This document shows positions 22,201 through 32,095 of a stretch of DNA of 64,000 bases, piece after piece (the stretch's first letter is position 1; each line of letters opens with the position of its first letter). The translations under genes were made by a program, and so were the position numbers. Below the pieces are notes generated by a model. That model worked only from the letters and a program-made list of their open reading frames with translations, searched no databases and was not told the DNA's origin. The DNA comes from Holothuria scabra (taxonomy: Eukaryota; Echinodermata; Holothuroidea; Aspidochirotida; Holothuriidae), in the NCBI GenBank assembly GCA_037179385.1, contig CM074200.1, positions 33,669,884 to 33,733,883 on the forward strand. The letters run 5' to 3'.

Positions 22201-22450
22201 AACATTACGAACCTGAGCATAACATGACACCGAGGAGAATGGACCCGGTCCACGAGGTTGCTGCTTCGCTTTGTCCAAACTCAGCCAGGAGTTCCACGTA
22301 AAATACTCCAACCGATGCATAGGCCAGGCCAAATGTCAGTATGTGTGTTAGAAGGGCAGACAAGAGAATGAGCCAAGCCCACCCTCTATCTAGGTTGGGG
22401 TCAACGAAAACATCTTCATGGGTGTGTCTTGTTTCTGGTGATGTTTGCAT
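10096..22450 (-). CDS. Monocarboxylate transporter (SLC16-family, major facilitator superfamily), four coding exons
   Basis: Exons 22,450-22,213, 21,306-21,163, 19,527-18,259 and 10,268-10,096 join in frame to 607 residues plus a stop. SLC16 proteins are 12-helix plasma-membrane carriers, many of which move lactate, pyruvate or other monocarboxylates. Visible hallmarks are DRGWAW at residues 18-23 before helix 1 (family motif [DE]G[GS]W[GA]W; here R replaces the second residue), GPISSLLVARFG in the next exon, and GKFFERRRSLACGLAVSGSG at about 143-162, the second family signature. The loop between helices 6 and 7 is long, at about residues 200-397, and rich in Ser, Thr, Asn and Cys. Helix 12 and a Cys- and Arg-rich tail lie in the last exon. 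Substrate and subtype cannot be read from sequence. The start ATG follows a splice acceptor by 24 nt, so the 5' UTR begins in an unlocated upstream exon. Confidence 0.93.
10269..11317. other. MCT intron, no further feature seen
   Basis: AT-rich intronic sequence upstream of the nested transposon cluster. The short frames do not resemble genes. Confidence 0.5.
12272..15162 (+). mobile_element. hAT-like element, second layer of the nest
   Basis: It starts CAGTGGCGTAGCCACGG and ends, in reverse complement, CAGTGGCGTGGCCAGGATGG. The perfect 8-bp duplication CATTCCCA lies at 12,264-12,271 and 15,163-15,170. Removing the inner insertion and one copy of its duplication leaves about 1,294 bp. A GGGGGCC tract follows the left end and a CCCCC tract precedes the right end. 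There are no coding frames of note, so it is a non-autonomous copy. Confidence 0.9.
12970..14558 (+). mobile_element. hAT-like element, innermost layer, same family as its host
   Basis: The 1,589-bp element starts CAGTGGCGTAGCCACGG and its right end in reverse complement is CAGTGGCTTAGCCAGGATGG. The perfect 8-bp duplication CATGATGC lies at 12,962-12,969 and 14,559-14,566. It is a relative of the element it sits in: 12,520-12,950 matches 13,180-13,620, and 13,620-14,150 matches 14,570-15,060. The uninterrupted counterpart of its own target site, ACATGATCCATACTTCTGC, is still readable near 13,611-13,630. Confidence 0.9.
15671..15919 (+). mobile_element. tRNA-headed SINE, family S1, copy 1
   Basis: The 12-bp duplication CTGACCTTTTTG lies at 15,659-15,670 and 15,920-15,931. 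The head has an A-box-like TGGTCTAACGGTAGAGC, an anticodon arm CCGC-CTTCCAC-GCGG with anticodon TCC (glycine) and a B box GGTTCGCTTCC. The acceptor stem pairs badly, so it is not a functional tRNA. A body follows beginning GAGTCATACCAAAGAC, and a CTAACTAACTAAC tail ends it. The body is shared with the minus-strand copy near 21,835-22,010. It is inserted in the outermost hAT-like element. Confidence 0.85.
16398..16705 (+). repeat. MITE family M2, copy 1
   Basis: It begins TTAAAGGGCCAAACCTCTCA with CCCCAAAC following, and its far end contains GTTTGGGGTGAGAGAACTGA, the inverted counterpart. Related copies are 17,705-18,008 (opposite orientation) and 33,360-33,627. Conserved interior blocks include TTGGCTCAGCTCTTTGATTG and ACAATTGTGGGAAGGGC. 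It is non-coding. Confidence 0.65.
17137..17559. mobile_element. Fold-back MITE with long inverted repeats
   Basis: The left arm starts GGCGTGTTCCCATTTGATCC and the right arm in reverse complement starts GCCGCGTTCCCATTTGATCC. The arms match over roughly 55 bp with few differences, and further GATCTACC and GATCAAGATC words fill the middle. Both ends abut TA (17,135-17,136 and 17,560-17,561), consistent with a TA target. There is no coding capacity. Confidence 0.75.
17705..18008 (-). repeat. MITE family M2, copy 2
   Basis: This is the reverse-oriented relative of 16,398-16,705, from TTAAAGGCCCAATTCTCTCA to GGGGTGAGAGGAATGGACC. It shares ACAATTGTCTGAATTTCCTC, CACTCTCAGTAC and CAATCAAAGAGCTGAGCCAA blocks with copy 1. 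Confidence 0.65.
18005..18235. repeat. Imperfect fold-back repeat beside MCT exon 3
   Basis: GGACAAATGTGTCGCAGGAT near 18,033 faces its inverted counterpart, which in reverse complement reads GACACATTTGTCGCAACCTG. Words such as GTGTCTG, GTGTACA and GTTGCC recur in both arms, so the transcript of this 230-bp intronic segment could fold into a long imperfect hairpin about 25 nt from the MCT exon 3 donor. Confidence 0.55.
18259..19527 (-). CDS. MCT coding exon 3 (helices 4-11 and the central loop)
   Basis: The acceptor is GTTTTCTTTTAG|GTTTAG and the donor GCGG|GTAAGT. The 1,269-nt exon carries LGFGLSYLPC, the FFERRRSLACG signature, a roughly 200-residue hydrophilic loop with several N-x-S/T sites (expected to be cytoplasmic in this family, so probably not glycosylated), then helices 7-11 ending at IGPPIAG. 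The open frame runs past both splice sites by chance. Confidence 0.95.
19685..19945 (-). repeat. TTAA-flanked MITE, family M1, copy B
   Basis: TTAA lies at 19,685-19,688 and 19,942-19,945. It begins AGGCAGGAGCAGTCATCCC and ends with GGGGGATTGCTCTTTACCT. It is the opposite orientation of copy A at 1,355-1,623 and lies in MCT intron 2. Confidence 0.75.
19946..21162. other. MCT intron, no further feature seen
   Basis: Intronic sequence with T-homopolymers near 20,861 and 21,061 and no convincing additional exon. Confidence 0.5.
21163..21306 (-). CDS. MCT coding exon 2 (helix 2 end and helix 3)
   Basis: The acceptor is TTTTTCCCCAG|GTCC and the donor ACAG|GTATAA. The 144-nt exon begins by completing GGT (Gly) and reads PISSLLVARFGAMI and onward to GVLTG. 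Both ends are phase 1, so the exon is symmetric. Confidence 0.93.
21789..21842 (+). repeat. Short tandem repeat of ATATTCCGNCC units
   Basis: Three tandem units, TAATATTCCGTCCC, TCATATTCCGACCT and TCATATTCCGTTCC, lie in MCT intron 1. Confidence 0.6.
21835..22010 (-). mobile_element. tRNA-headed SINE, family S1, copy 2
   Basis: On the minus strand an A-box-like TGATTTAGTGGTACAGC and a B box GGGTTCAATTCC are followed by GAGTCATACCAATGACA, the same junction as in copy 1. A body with GGTTGCTCCACAC and CAGTGGAGTAAG comes next. Flanking duplications were not found. It lies in MCT intron 1, on the sense strand of the gene. Confidence 0.65.
22213..22450 (-). CDS. MCT coding exon 1 (residues 1-79)
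   Basis: Starts ATGCAAACATCACC and encodes the cytoplasmic N-terminus, the DRGWAW signature and helices 1 and most of 2 (SILLGVMLCSG). The donor is CAG|GTTCGT, and the exon ends one base into a glycine codon (phase 1). The donor matches the consensus only partly after GT, but the reading frame joins perfectly to the next exon. Confidence 0.92.
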
Positions 22451-22474
22451 GGTGATCAGTTGATGTGTATGTGT
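22451..22474 (-). other. MCT 5' UTR part of exon, with acceptor site
   Basis: On the minus strand CATTTTTAACAG precedes 22,474, giving a splice acceptor 24 nt before the ATG. The ATG context is GATCACCATGC. The upstream non-coding exon and promoter could not be placed; donors between 22,960 and 23,260 are possible but unsupported. Confidence 0.6.
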
Positions 22475-24470
22475 CTGTTAAAAATGGTAAATATAGCCGT
22501 ACAATCCCAAATTTTCGAAAATATTCCTTTCGCAGTTTTATGCAAAATGATATTGATGTATGGTAGAAAGAAAAAAAACACGAGGACAGATTCGTCGACA
22601 AATTTAAGTATTTCATTTCATTAATTTTATTTTAGTTTTTTTTTTCTTTTTTTTTTTTTTGTTTGCACTTAATAGCATTTTATAATTATCGAAACAATAT
22701 GAAGGAAAACGACAATACATAAATGTTATATCGTTTGTGTTGTGAAAGGGAGCAATGTAAAGTCCCTTCCACACTAAAGGACTCGATGCGACTTAACTCC
22801 TTGCAACGGGATTATTCAGTCACGTCACAAAGTTTGCATGTCTTTGCAACTAGTCTCAGACAGTCACGCAAACCAGTCTTATGGAACCGAAGATGCTGGG
22901 TCGCATGAAACTGACAGCATTGGTAGGCTGGGGACTTTTGGATTGAAGCCCTCGACAATCGAGGTGTGGAGAACGTCCCTTTGCCTCTTCGATAAGACAG
23001 ATAAGGTGTAAATTTAACGTCAGAATTTCGGATGAATCACTTCTCACATCTGATAGTAGAAGTAGGCTTGTAGGGTGGAAACCTTGCTCTAAAAATTGGT
23101 TAACACAAGCTAGTCGACACCGGCTTACTGCGAGAAGACAGTTGCGTTGAATTAAGCCTCATTGCGGGGCATGGACGAGACTTAAAACAAGAAGTGTGTT
23201 CCTCAAGAAACAATGAAAGGATGGATAACTCAATAGAAATCGAAAGATGTACCTCACCAACCTCCCTAGAAAATACCTGGCAGCCAGTTTTAAACCCATG
23301 AACACTCCTTCACATTCGACACCCCTACTTCACCCTTACCACCCGCCCCCTAGACACCCACTCTTCCCAAAAGGAATGAAGATCCATCTTTTGTTATTTT
23401 TATCTTCTCACATCTCTTGTCAAAAAAGACCAACCTGAGTAGGCCTAAGTATGTGATTTGCATCACAGGATTCACGGCACACGCACCTCGTCTAAGAGGA
23501 AGCTATGGAGAGGACGTCACCGCATTGTCAAAACCATAGATACCCTAGGATTTAGCTGGAAGACGCAAGCCAAAGGAAACGCGCGAATCGAAATAGTTGT
23601 AGCAGTTGTCACTTGTATGTAAATTGCAACGGCCTTTCAACCAAATTTCTATTTGTGTTTGTAGGCATGTGGGTTGAAATAACCTGCTAGCGTTTATGAA
23701 AAACATTAACATTATCTAGATTTTAAAACCTGCACTGGATTTGAAAAAGGTGAAAATGAAGGTAAGTAGCACTAAGATAGTCTTACTCTATAACCCTAGC
23801 CCTTACCCCAATTCATCGAAACCCCAAACTGACCCCCAAAGCGACACCATTCTCAGTGGCACTGTCGTAGTGCGAAACAATCAGCAGAGTGCGTATAGTG
23901 CACTCACAGGGACTTTTTGCAGAACTCTGCTTCGCCCACATTCATTCAGTTAGCAGCAACGTGGCACCATAGGCTAATGAAACAGTGCTCCGTACTGTTG
24001 CGTTCGAAAACACACAATCGGTTACGCACTCAGCTGAGTAACGGTGTACAACACTTAATTTGAAACCACTCATTTAAATTCCCGAAAGACGTGACCCCTG
24101 TGCGTCATCCCATTTTATTATTATATATTGCTCCTTCCAGCTAAATCTAAGGATTTTTCTGGTTAAAAAGGGTTTTGTCTGGGGTTTCACCTGGGGTTCG
24201 GCCTAGGATTAGGATAGGGTTTAGATTAGGTTAGGGTTAATTGGCCTCTAAAATAAGCAATCTGAAGGACTAAAAGCAATGTAATCGTATGAATGAGTAA
24301 TAGGCTAACAATATTTTGGGGTTTGGAGAAGACGTCCTCTTTCTAGCCTCATGTCCTGACCTATGCCCCTATTATTCCTGAAGCACACCGTCAGACTGCA
24401 GCTTCTAAGTTCTATCGGGCCGCGTGCACTCCAATAAAAGTTGTCTGTCGACTCGATGGAACATCACGAG
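22475..24470. other. No coding gene recognised upstream of the MCT acceptor
   Basis: The region should hold the MCT 5' non-coding exon and promoter or part of its first intron. Donor-like sites exist on minus, but none can be chosen from sequence alone. Short frames show no domain. Confidence 0.4.
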
Positions 24471-24474
24471 TTAA

Positions 24475-24567
24475 CATAACATAACATAACATAACGTAAC
24501 GTAACGTAACGTAACGTAACGTAACGTAACAGAACAGAACAGAACATAACATAACATAACATAACAG
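24475..24567 (+). repeat. Pentanucleotide microsatellite (ATAAC/GTAAC/AGAAC)
   Basis: Blocks of ATAAC, then GTAAC, then AGAAC, then ATAAC again run without a break in the 5-bp register. The block order A-G-AG-A suggests point changes spread by local unit duplication. Confidence 0.85.
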
Positions 24568-25629
24568 GTTGAAGGGCAAAGGAGGGCCAAGGCCCCATAA
24601 GATGGCCTGAAGCCCAGGCCCTAATCATTTGGCTCATTGGAGATCCTGTGCCAGAGTGAGCGTGGATGAACACTGGCGAACTTCGCCTTCTCTTTTCGAC
24701 TAATGCTCAGAGGTAAAGAGGCAGGCGTGTGCTAATCACTCCCAATCCTGCTCCCGGGACCGCCATTTAACGTCCCCATCCGACGGACGTGAGCATATCC
24801 CCAGTCTTTAGCCACTTTCCCAAAGACTGGAGGGGGTGGAGGTTATACTTGCTCTGCACCACTGCTCAACAGCTGAACTGAGCAAGGGGACAACTTCTTG
24901 AGTCGGACAACTTCCTGTTGATAAAACTTTTCGTTATCCTAGGATTCAATTCGTATATCTACACTGGTTTTAAAACAATTTTAGGTTTTCCTGATTAGAG
25001 ATGGCGATTTTAGCTAAAACTCACCAAAATCAGATGGTTATCCGATCCAATACCGATTTAGTGTGATTCTTACTTATGTAAGGCTAGGCAACAGGTCTAG
25101 ACCTACGTTAGTCCTCAATAAAGAAACCGGCTATGAACGGTAGCAAGTAACCGGCGACCACAGTCTTAACTGAGGACTGCGGCCTAGGCTTACCCTACAT
25201 TAATTCGTAGGTAAGTTAAATACGTAGATAGTACAGGAAAGCTCATACATACTTACGAAATTTAGTGTGGGGTTTTCTGTAGAGGGATGCCCAAGGCAGT
25301 CTATTGACTACCCTGTGTCCCTGGTTTGGCCCTCATTCTTTGGTCTCGATGATGTTACGAGATTCCAAAAATGCCTTTTCCGGAACGCATACACGCCACC
25401 GATAGTTTGAAAAATTTGGAAACGATAAAGTCTTCAGTCAAACGAGGAAACGGTTATTGTAAGAAGTTATAGGATTTGGATTGTAAACCCTGGAGCGTTG
25501 GGACGCACAATTTTTTTGCATGTTGACATTGAAAATGTGACCTAGGCTAACAACTTACATGCGTCTCCTTATCCTTGTTAGACATAACATTTTCAGTACC
25601 ACACAAGCATTTATTACATCACAATAGAG
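24568..25629. other. No gene recognised
   Basis: Nothing that supports a gene or defined element was seen. Confidence 0.4.
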
Positions 25630-26400
25630 TTCATGCACGTGACATCGGAGCGTTTCCTTTTCGCATACTGGATGGAACTGATTGTGCGCGGTACATGTAT
25701 TACCGATACGCGTGTACGGCATCTTCTTAGTCATAATGGTTATACAATGGACGCCTGGATAGCAGAACAGAAAGATGCCCAACGCATTGTCGGTGTATAT
25801 GCACCTCTATGGACCTTAGGCATTGAAGACACACTGACGAAAGCTTTGGTGGCAAAACAATGGAACTCGTGGTCGCTCGCATAAGAACTTGTCCTGCGCG
25901 TGTAGCAGACAATGCGTGTATTCGACTGAGTGGTCGACAAATCAGCTGCCTGCATTTGCCGGCGTTGTGCATGACCTCTACATAGGCTTTCCTTTGGAAA
26001 TCCTAGGATGTCTCTGGGCTTTTGAAAATGACGTCATAACACTGTCCAGCTGTCATGTTGGAGTAGGCTTCATGTAACTATGTAGTAGACCACACCAGAG
26101 AAATTCCAAAGTTAGGATTTCTATGGACCACACTCGTCATGCGTGCTCTTTGAATACGTACGCACCGCGTATATCTATATGCAGTTCATGTGCGCGACGT
26201 CTCAATTTGGCATTCTGAATGTGAGTGATTGTGTGCACTTATGTTACCGATGGACCTTGTGCATTGACACACTGACGTCATTCTTGAGGGCCAATCACGT
26301 GGCCACACACATAAGAATTCGCCCTTCACGTGAAGCAGACAATGCGCGTTTTCGACTGGTTGACAAATCACTGTCTTCATTTGTCTGAGTTGGTTTGTTT
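25630..26400 (+). repeat. Diverged direct duplication
   Basis: About 25,633-25,945 and 26,185-26,375 share ordered words. These include GTTCATG near the start, ACCGAT, TATGGACCTTA or GATGGACCTTG, GACACACTGACG, ATAAGAACT or ATAAGAATT, and GCAGACAATGCG followed by TTCGACTG and GACAAATCA. The second copy is shorter. No ORF is conserved between the copies, so this is a non-coding duplication or two copies of one repeat. Confidence 0.55.
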
Positions 26401-26640
26401 TGCCTCAAAAGGAGAGCGTACTTTCCACTCTATGCCATCACATGCACAAAGTCTATTCGCACACGACAGCACCTTTGTAAGTATTATTGCGCAGTGGACG
26501 CCTGAACGGCAAAGGAGAAGGACCTCTATAGACCTTATGCACATGCATTATCCTGCTCTATGTGCATATGAGACAATGCAAATATCATACATATCCTAAT
26601 CTTTAGCTGAAATGATCACTCCAATTTCCAATCACTCCTT

Positions 26641-26952
26641 TTTCTTTATGTTTTGTTCGTTTTTTCCATTTTTTTTATTTTCCAGTTGAGCGCAAGTTCC
26701 CCCTTGCCCCTACCTGCGGACGCGTATGTTCCTTCCCCTCTTTCGCATTCCTAGTAAATAGCAAATAAATAGGGGAAAACACTGAGTGAACTGTTTAGGA
26801 ATGTTGATGTTAATTTTCCTTCGTCTTTTTCTTTATGTTTTGTTCGTTTTTTCATTTTTTTTTTATTTTCCAGTTGAGCGCAAGTTCCCCCTTGCCCCTA
26901 CCTGCGGACGCGTATGTTCCTTCCCCTCTTTCGCATTCCTAGTAAATAGCAA
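26641..26952 (+). repeat. 124-bp direct repeat, two copies 187 bp apart
   Basis: 26,641-26,764 and 26,828-26,952 are nearly identical, from TTTCTTTATGTTTTGTTCG to CCTAGTAAATAGCAA. Both contain a T-rich tract followed by TTTTCCAG, which resembles a splice acceptor. The 63-bp spacer is unrelated to the repeat. Near identity implies a recent duplication. Confidence 0.85.
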
Positions 26953-28517
26953 GCAATATTACAGGGGGGAAAAGTTATGGAAATTAATCACCGACAGGTG
27001 TACAATTTTGGCATCTGGAAATCAAGATAAGTACAAGAAGAAACATTAATTGACGTAATTTACATCATGTGACCACTCTGAAATAGCCATTAAGTAAGTA
27101 CATTGACAGAAGTACCGTATCGAAGACAAAAGGTCTGCTTGGCTCTCAAGATACCGAATTCATAATAAAAAAGTAGCCTAAACCTAGGCTTATTAGATGC
27201 AATTTTCTAGCTTTTTAGGCCACGAAAGTACAGAAATAAGCATTTTCATGGGAATATCGTGCAGTGTCAGAAATAGCCAATTATCATGAGAATGGTCACT
27301 TGGAGAAAAGCAAAATGGAAACTGCTCATCAAAACTCTTAAGCCATTACCACCTGACCACTATAATAACAGTTTTATTTTATTTTAACCTGAATGTTCTC
27401 TTCAAATGATTTTGAAAAATGCTGTGGAAGCAATTTTGGTATCTTTTTAAACTCTTTTTATTGTCTCTGTTGATAATTATCCCCTACAACAAGAGGGCTA
27501 TTTGCGCTACAATTATTGTTGTGCCCTTTGCAACATCTTTTATTGGCCGGAGGGTGAATTTAATGACAGTCTGTGTATTTTGTAAGCTTTAATCACGCTT
27601 GGTGTGGGAGTAATTAACCTAGCGCAGCGACATTTTATTAGTGCGTATAAAGCATGAAGATACGTTTCGGCAAAACCTATCCCTATATTACAGACTGACA
27701 GAAAATGACCCTTTTCATCAGAATAAAGTGCAGATGTTACAGTAACTGGTTGCTGGTTGAGCATTTTGCTATCTGGACATTAAAACAACGCTATAAAATT
27801 ATGTCTTTGGCCAATAATGGTGCAAGAGTAAAGTATGTTAAAAAGCTCAAAAGGGCGCCGACGGACGATTTTGGTCCGTCAGGGGTGGGGGTGGGAACGG
27901 CCACTGTGTTGCTACACAATGTTATTTAATGCCTACAAATTGAGGCTTTCCTACGTCAAATCGGTATTTAACTGATAAAAAATTCTGCTTAGGTATTGGG
28001 AAGAATAACATATTTAGGGGCAAAATATCCTCAGCTCCCAACTGAAATTTTTTCGGTACTACAAATATTTAGAAATAAGGAAATTTATCTGACACGGTGA
28101 AAGCATCCGTTAGAAATAAAAGAACCCAGAAGCACGCCAGGAGTGACGGCTTGCCTAAAGCATCCCGGACGCATGGTTCGGATGATCGAAGGGCGCTGAA
28201 ATGGTTGGGTTCTGTTAAAAAAATGGTTTCATAGGGGAAAAATTGCCCTTCTCATTCCAGCATTTTCGGTTTTTTTCACGTAGGTATTCCTCAGTAGCTT
28301 CAAAATTATCTGGATCTCCCAATGCTTGTGCAGGTTGCAAACCTTATACTACACTGCAGATATCCTGGACGGGTATCTCATACAAGCTGATTAGGTCATG
28401 ATATGTAATCAGGGACGCCTGCGCACTTCGTTGGCCGCCAGTGGCACCTTCAAGAGTTGATCGATGTCAAAGCCAGAAAGTATAAAGGTGGATAAACCCA
28501 TACCACATCACTGAACT
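26953..28517. other. No gene recognised
   Basis: No domain-bearing frame or defined repeat was seen. Confidence 0.4.
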
Positions 28518-28525
28518 CGGTATTT

Positions 28526-30894
28526 CACGGGTGGCGCCGGCGGGGGGGGGGGAACCACCCCCGAAGGGGAACATTGCCCCCCCCCCCCCCCCCCCCCCCC
28601 CCCGTCGGGGAAGGTCGGTGGTTTCTTCGGGGAGGCCTTAAAAATGAAAAAAAAAGATACAAATCCGCAAGGACTGAAATTACTGGATGGGTGACCTTGA
28701 ACATATTTCCCTTTTATAACACTATTTTAATACATATCGGAATCAATTTTCAATTACTTCTCATAGTTCATAGCTCTGTTGAAACTCATTACACGTACAT
28801 TGCCCCATCTTTAATCCGTGCCGGCAAGGTCACCCATAACCAAGACCTGTTTAGGGACCTGGAAATTTCACGTGCAGCGGACGAAACCAAGGTTGGCACC
28901 AGCTGGGGACCAGGGGCCATGCCCCGTCGGGGAAGGCTGCCCTTCCTCTGTCGTTGAGAATATCCAGTTTCGTCGGGGAGCTTTCATTTATAGGCCCACG
29001 ATAAAATATGTAAGCCCGATAAACGTTAGTTCAAGGGCAATCTTCTTGATTTTGCTTTTCTAGTTTTCCTTACAAATAGGACGAGAAGTTGTTCAGATGC
29101 ATGCATGCAGTGCTCAAATGGTTTGCCACCTGTTCTGCCCCGACAGCCGCATTCGAGCAACGGCTGGTAATGACAATCGGCCAGCTGCAGGCATTTTCAG
29201 TAATAGGCCTATATAATGATGAACAAAAGTGTGAGAATGTCTCCTGATAAATCTGACTGAAAATTCATATACAACGACGTGACGTCATTTGTATCCATTC
29301 CCAGTGCAAGGCGAAATAACACTACACCAAGTTGCGAAATGACACTAGTAGCACAGGGCGTGACGTCATTACGTTTCAGGTGACGTCCGCGTCGTGAAAT
29401 CTAAAGCTCACTATTTTCAAAGACGTCGGCGGGAAGTAAAATCATTTATTGTCGGGTGTTCGGATAGTCACATAGAAAATAAAGTAAATTTAGTGGACCT
29501 CGCAGTTGAATACAACGAGGAGTCTCAAAAGAGTAAAAGATTGTGTGTTTTTAATTTGGTTAGATAGTTTTCCCCCGAGAAAAAGACTAGACCATTTCAT
29601 TTAATTCTGGCAGTACCTTTTATCTGGTTGTTTTCCAATCACATAGCAAGTTTGTTTTTTTCTTTTGAAGTGAAACTTTAATGACTAACGACTGCTTCAT
29701 TTCTAGTTACAAGTCTGGAAAATGCCATTTGAGGGTAGGATTTTTTTTAAGTTTTCTATACGCTAAGCGCCAAGTTATGGTGTCGCTCCGCTTTGATAGT
29801 GTTTTGTTCGAACAGATTACTCAGCAGAACAATGTATGCTTGCAAATTATTCTTCGTTTTAGGGAAATATGAAGTGAAAATTTTGAAGCGAAAAAAAGCT
29901 GAAAATAAAGACTGCTTTGTTTCTGGTTTCGAGCCTGGCAAATGCCATTCCGGCTGTCTGGGGTTTTCAATTTTTCTGTGCACTTCTAGCTAGTTTTTCG
30001 GGCAGGATTACATTTTTCAGACAATATAGACTATTCTGCATCCTATCAAATTGAAACACTCCCGTACGCATATGTCAATATACAAAATATAAAACTTGAA
30101 GTATATGGGAAGCCAAACTATTTTCGCGAGGAAAATTCCGAGGGCCTTAGTCTCCATGATGTAATTCAGAAACCTCAACAGAACTACAAATCACATGATT
30201 TTCTCATAAGAGGGTCAGATTCTTGCATAAACCCCCAAAATCTGTCTTAAAATTACAGTTCCAACAATATAAACTTCAGATTCTGTAATATTTGTCAAAA
30301 ATGATACACTTTTTTATTTTCGATGGATACTCTGTACCATAAAACACCAAATTTAACGCTCTTAATCACTCCGACAGTTGCTCTTGACAGGCACATCGTT
30401 GAATAAAAAATTTTTCATTGTAACCTTACCCAAATATGAAAAGTTATTCTAAAATTTCTACAATATGATAAGCTGTTAATTTTTCAAATCTTCGTTCAAA
30501 AAAGGGTACATTTCCAGTTTCGTCTAAAAGCCTTAGTACCTAGGCCTTGTACTATGAAATGCCTAACCCCAAAACAGTTCCAGCTGTCGCCTATGACTGT
30601 AACGTTTTTTATTTTTATGAGGGACAGATTCTGCAATCAACACCCAAACTTTTTAACGGTCCTTACAAAAGCCACATTTAATTCAAAAACTTTTTTCTTC
30701 TATTAAAAACTCCAGATCTTTTAAGATTTGTTGAGTAAAAAAACTTTGGCGCCTCACATTACATTCTCCAAGTTACGTCCAAGTAGGAATCACTCATCGC
30801 CTTTGTCGGGGACTCAAACTGCTGCCCCCTCCCCCCCCCCCCCCCCGTCGGGAAGCTTGGTCCCCCTTTCGGGCAAATCTTGGCGCCACCCCTG
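28526..30894 (+). mobile_element. hAT-like element with CAGGGGTGGCGCC ends
   Basis: The left end is CACGGGTGGCGCC and the right end in reverse complement is CAGGGGTGGCGCC (12 of 13 match). The perfect 8-bp duplication CGGTATTT lies at 28,518-28,525 and 30,895-30,902. G-rich then C-rich tracts follow the left end, a C-run precedes the right end, and CCCCGTCGGGGAAGG occurs twice inside. No transposase frame was seen in the 2,369 bp. The right end of another family (CATAGGCGTACG-like) lies inside at about 30,070. Confidence 0.85.
29400..30070 (+). mobile_element. Decayed copy of the CATAGGCGTACG family, right part
   Basis: It ends CTCCCGTACGCATATG at 30,070, like the right end at 16,186 (CTCCCGTACGCCTATG). 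It shares AAATCATTTAT, GTTCGG and TTTTTAATT blocks with 12,090-12,220, and the GGCAAATGCCATTCCGGCTG module and TTTTTCGGGCAG with 16,000-16,140. The left end was not found, so it may be truncated. It lies within the 28,526-30,894 element. Confidence 0.55.
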
Positions 30895-30902
30895 CGGTAT
30901 TT

Positions 30903-31544
30903 ATAGCACTAGCGTAAAGTAATAGACCACCGCCTCTACTTGAGCTTTGAGGGTGTTTTATCGGTACATTCGGTTGGTTTTGTCGGTACATCCATCCGGT
31001 GTCATATTAAAAATTCGTCCACGGAAATTTCAAAACAGAAATACAAAACATTGCTTTCATCGCTTTAATCTTCAGGGACACTCTTTGATCAAAGGTTAAC
31101 ACTCGCTCCAGATTGGTTGATTATATATAGAGGTACAGGTTTCACAATTAAAAAATTGTTCGTTTGGGCATGATTCTAAAGAAACGGGTGTGGAAGATTC
31201 GGCTAAGGGTTAGGGTTAGGAAGATTCATAACCTAATTATTACTTTCTTCTTTTCTGAACTTGAATATATAGAGTTCAAAAATAAATTGTTCGGCGCTTC
31301 GCGTCCCAAACTTTACCAAACTGTAGCTTCTGGTGGCCCTCAGGTTCCTGAATCTCATCGACGAGTATATCCTTTCACTGCCCCTTGCCGATTCCGTTTA
31401 GCAGGTTTCAGATAACTTACCTAATTTCCGAATGACGTCTGTAACAACTCCACGCTTAAAGCAACTATACCAATATCCCACCACGGACCGTAAATCAAGT
31501 AGTGGCCAAGTTCAATTACGATGCTGACGAACTAGCATTTCCCC
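30903..31544. other. No gene recognised
   Basis: Contains GGTTAGGGTTAGG at about 31,207, too short to be more than a telomere-like word. The plus frame at 31,164-31,415 has no known domain. Confidence 0.4.
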
Positions 31545-32095
31545 ATTTTCTTTAAGGTCACAACAGGATCTGGTATGTTAGTGGTGTATTTTGGTGAAAT
31601 TTGCATGGAAATACGATGTGTGGTTCTCAAGATATGAGCACGTAAAGTTTTCACATTTTCAACAAAAAATGAACTTGAAGCAAGCACGTATGAAATCATA
31701 TCCCCACATTAGTGTGCTGTCTTTTGTATTTCTTTACAGTCGATTTTCTGCTAAACACTCCCATATTATTAAAACGTAATTGCAAAAGAGGCATGAGAAT
31801 TTTACAAACTTTGCATCCCACACAGGGAGGTCCTTTTCTTGTCAACGCCAAGGTCAACACAACAGCCTGATAAAACAAATTGAAACAAGGCATTCCTTGT
31901 CAATGTGAGAAAATGATATAAGTTGTGCTACCCTCAAACTCACATTGGAAAACAAATCTGGTGACTCCATTTGCCGATATCTCGAGAAATACATGTCCAA
32001 TATGAATGGAACTTCCACCACACTGTGTAGATTTGGTTCCTCTTGCAGATGTAAAAACTTCATTTTTGCTTGACCAAGTCTCGGGGTATTCCCCA
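31545..32095 (+). repeat. Dispersed 550-bp repeat, copy 2
   Basis: This is the inverted counterpart of 2,935-3,490. It includes ATATCTCGAGAAATACATGT, matching ATGTATTTCTTGAGATATC in copy 1. It is non-coding. Confidence 0.7.

Noticed and set aside
24464..24673. Minus-strand ORF with repeated RYVTL
   Set aside because: Pure translation of the pentanucleotide microsatellite.
28574..28957. Plus-strand ORF starting with a proline run
   Set aside because: The prolines come from a C-homopolymer at the left end of a hAT-like element. No domain follows.
31200..31222. Telomeric repeat from TTAGGG words
   Set aside because: Only two units. Similar short words near 24,220 and 39,880 are equally isolated.
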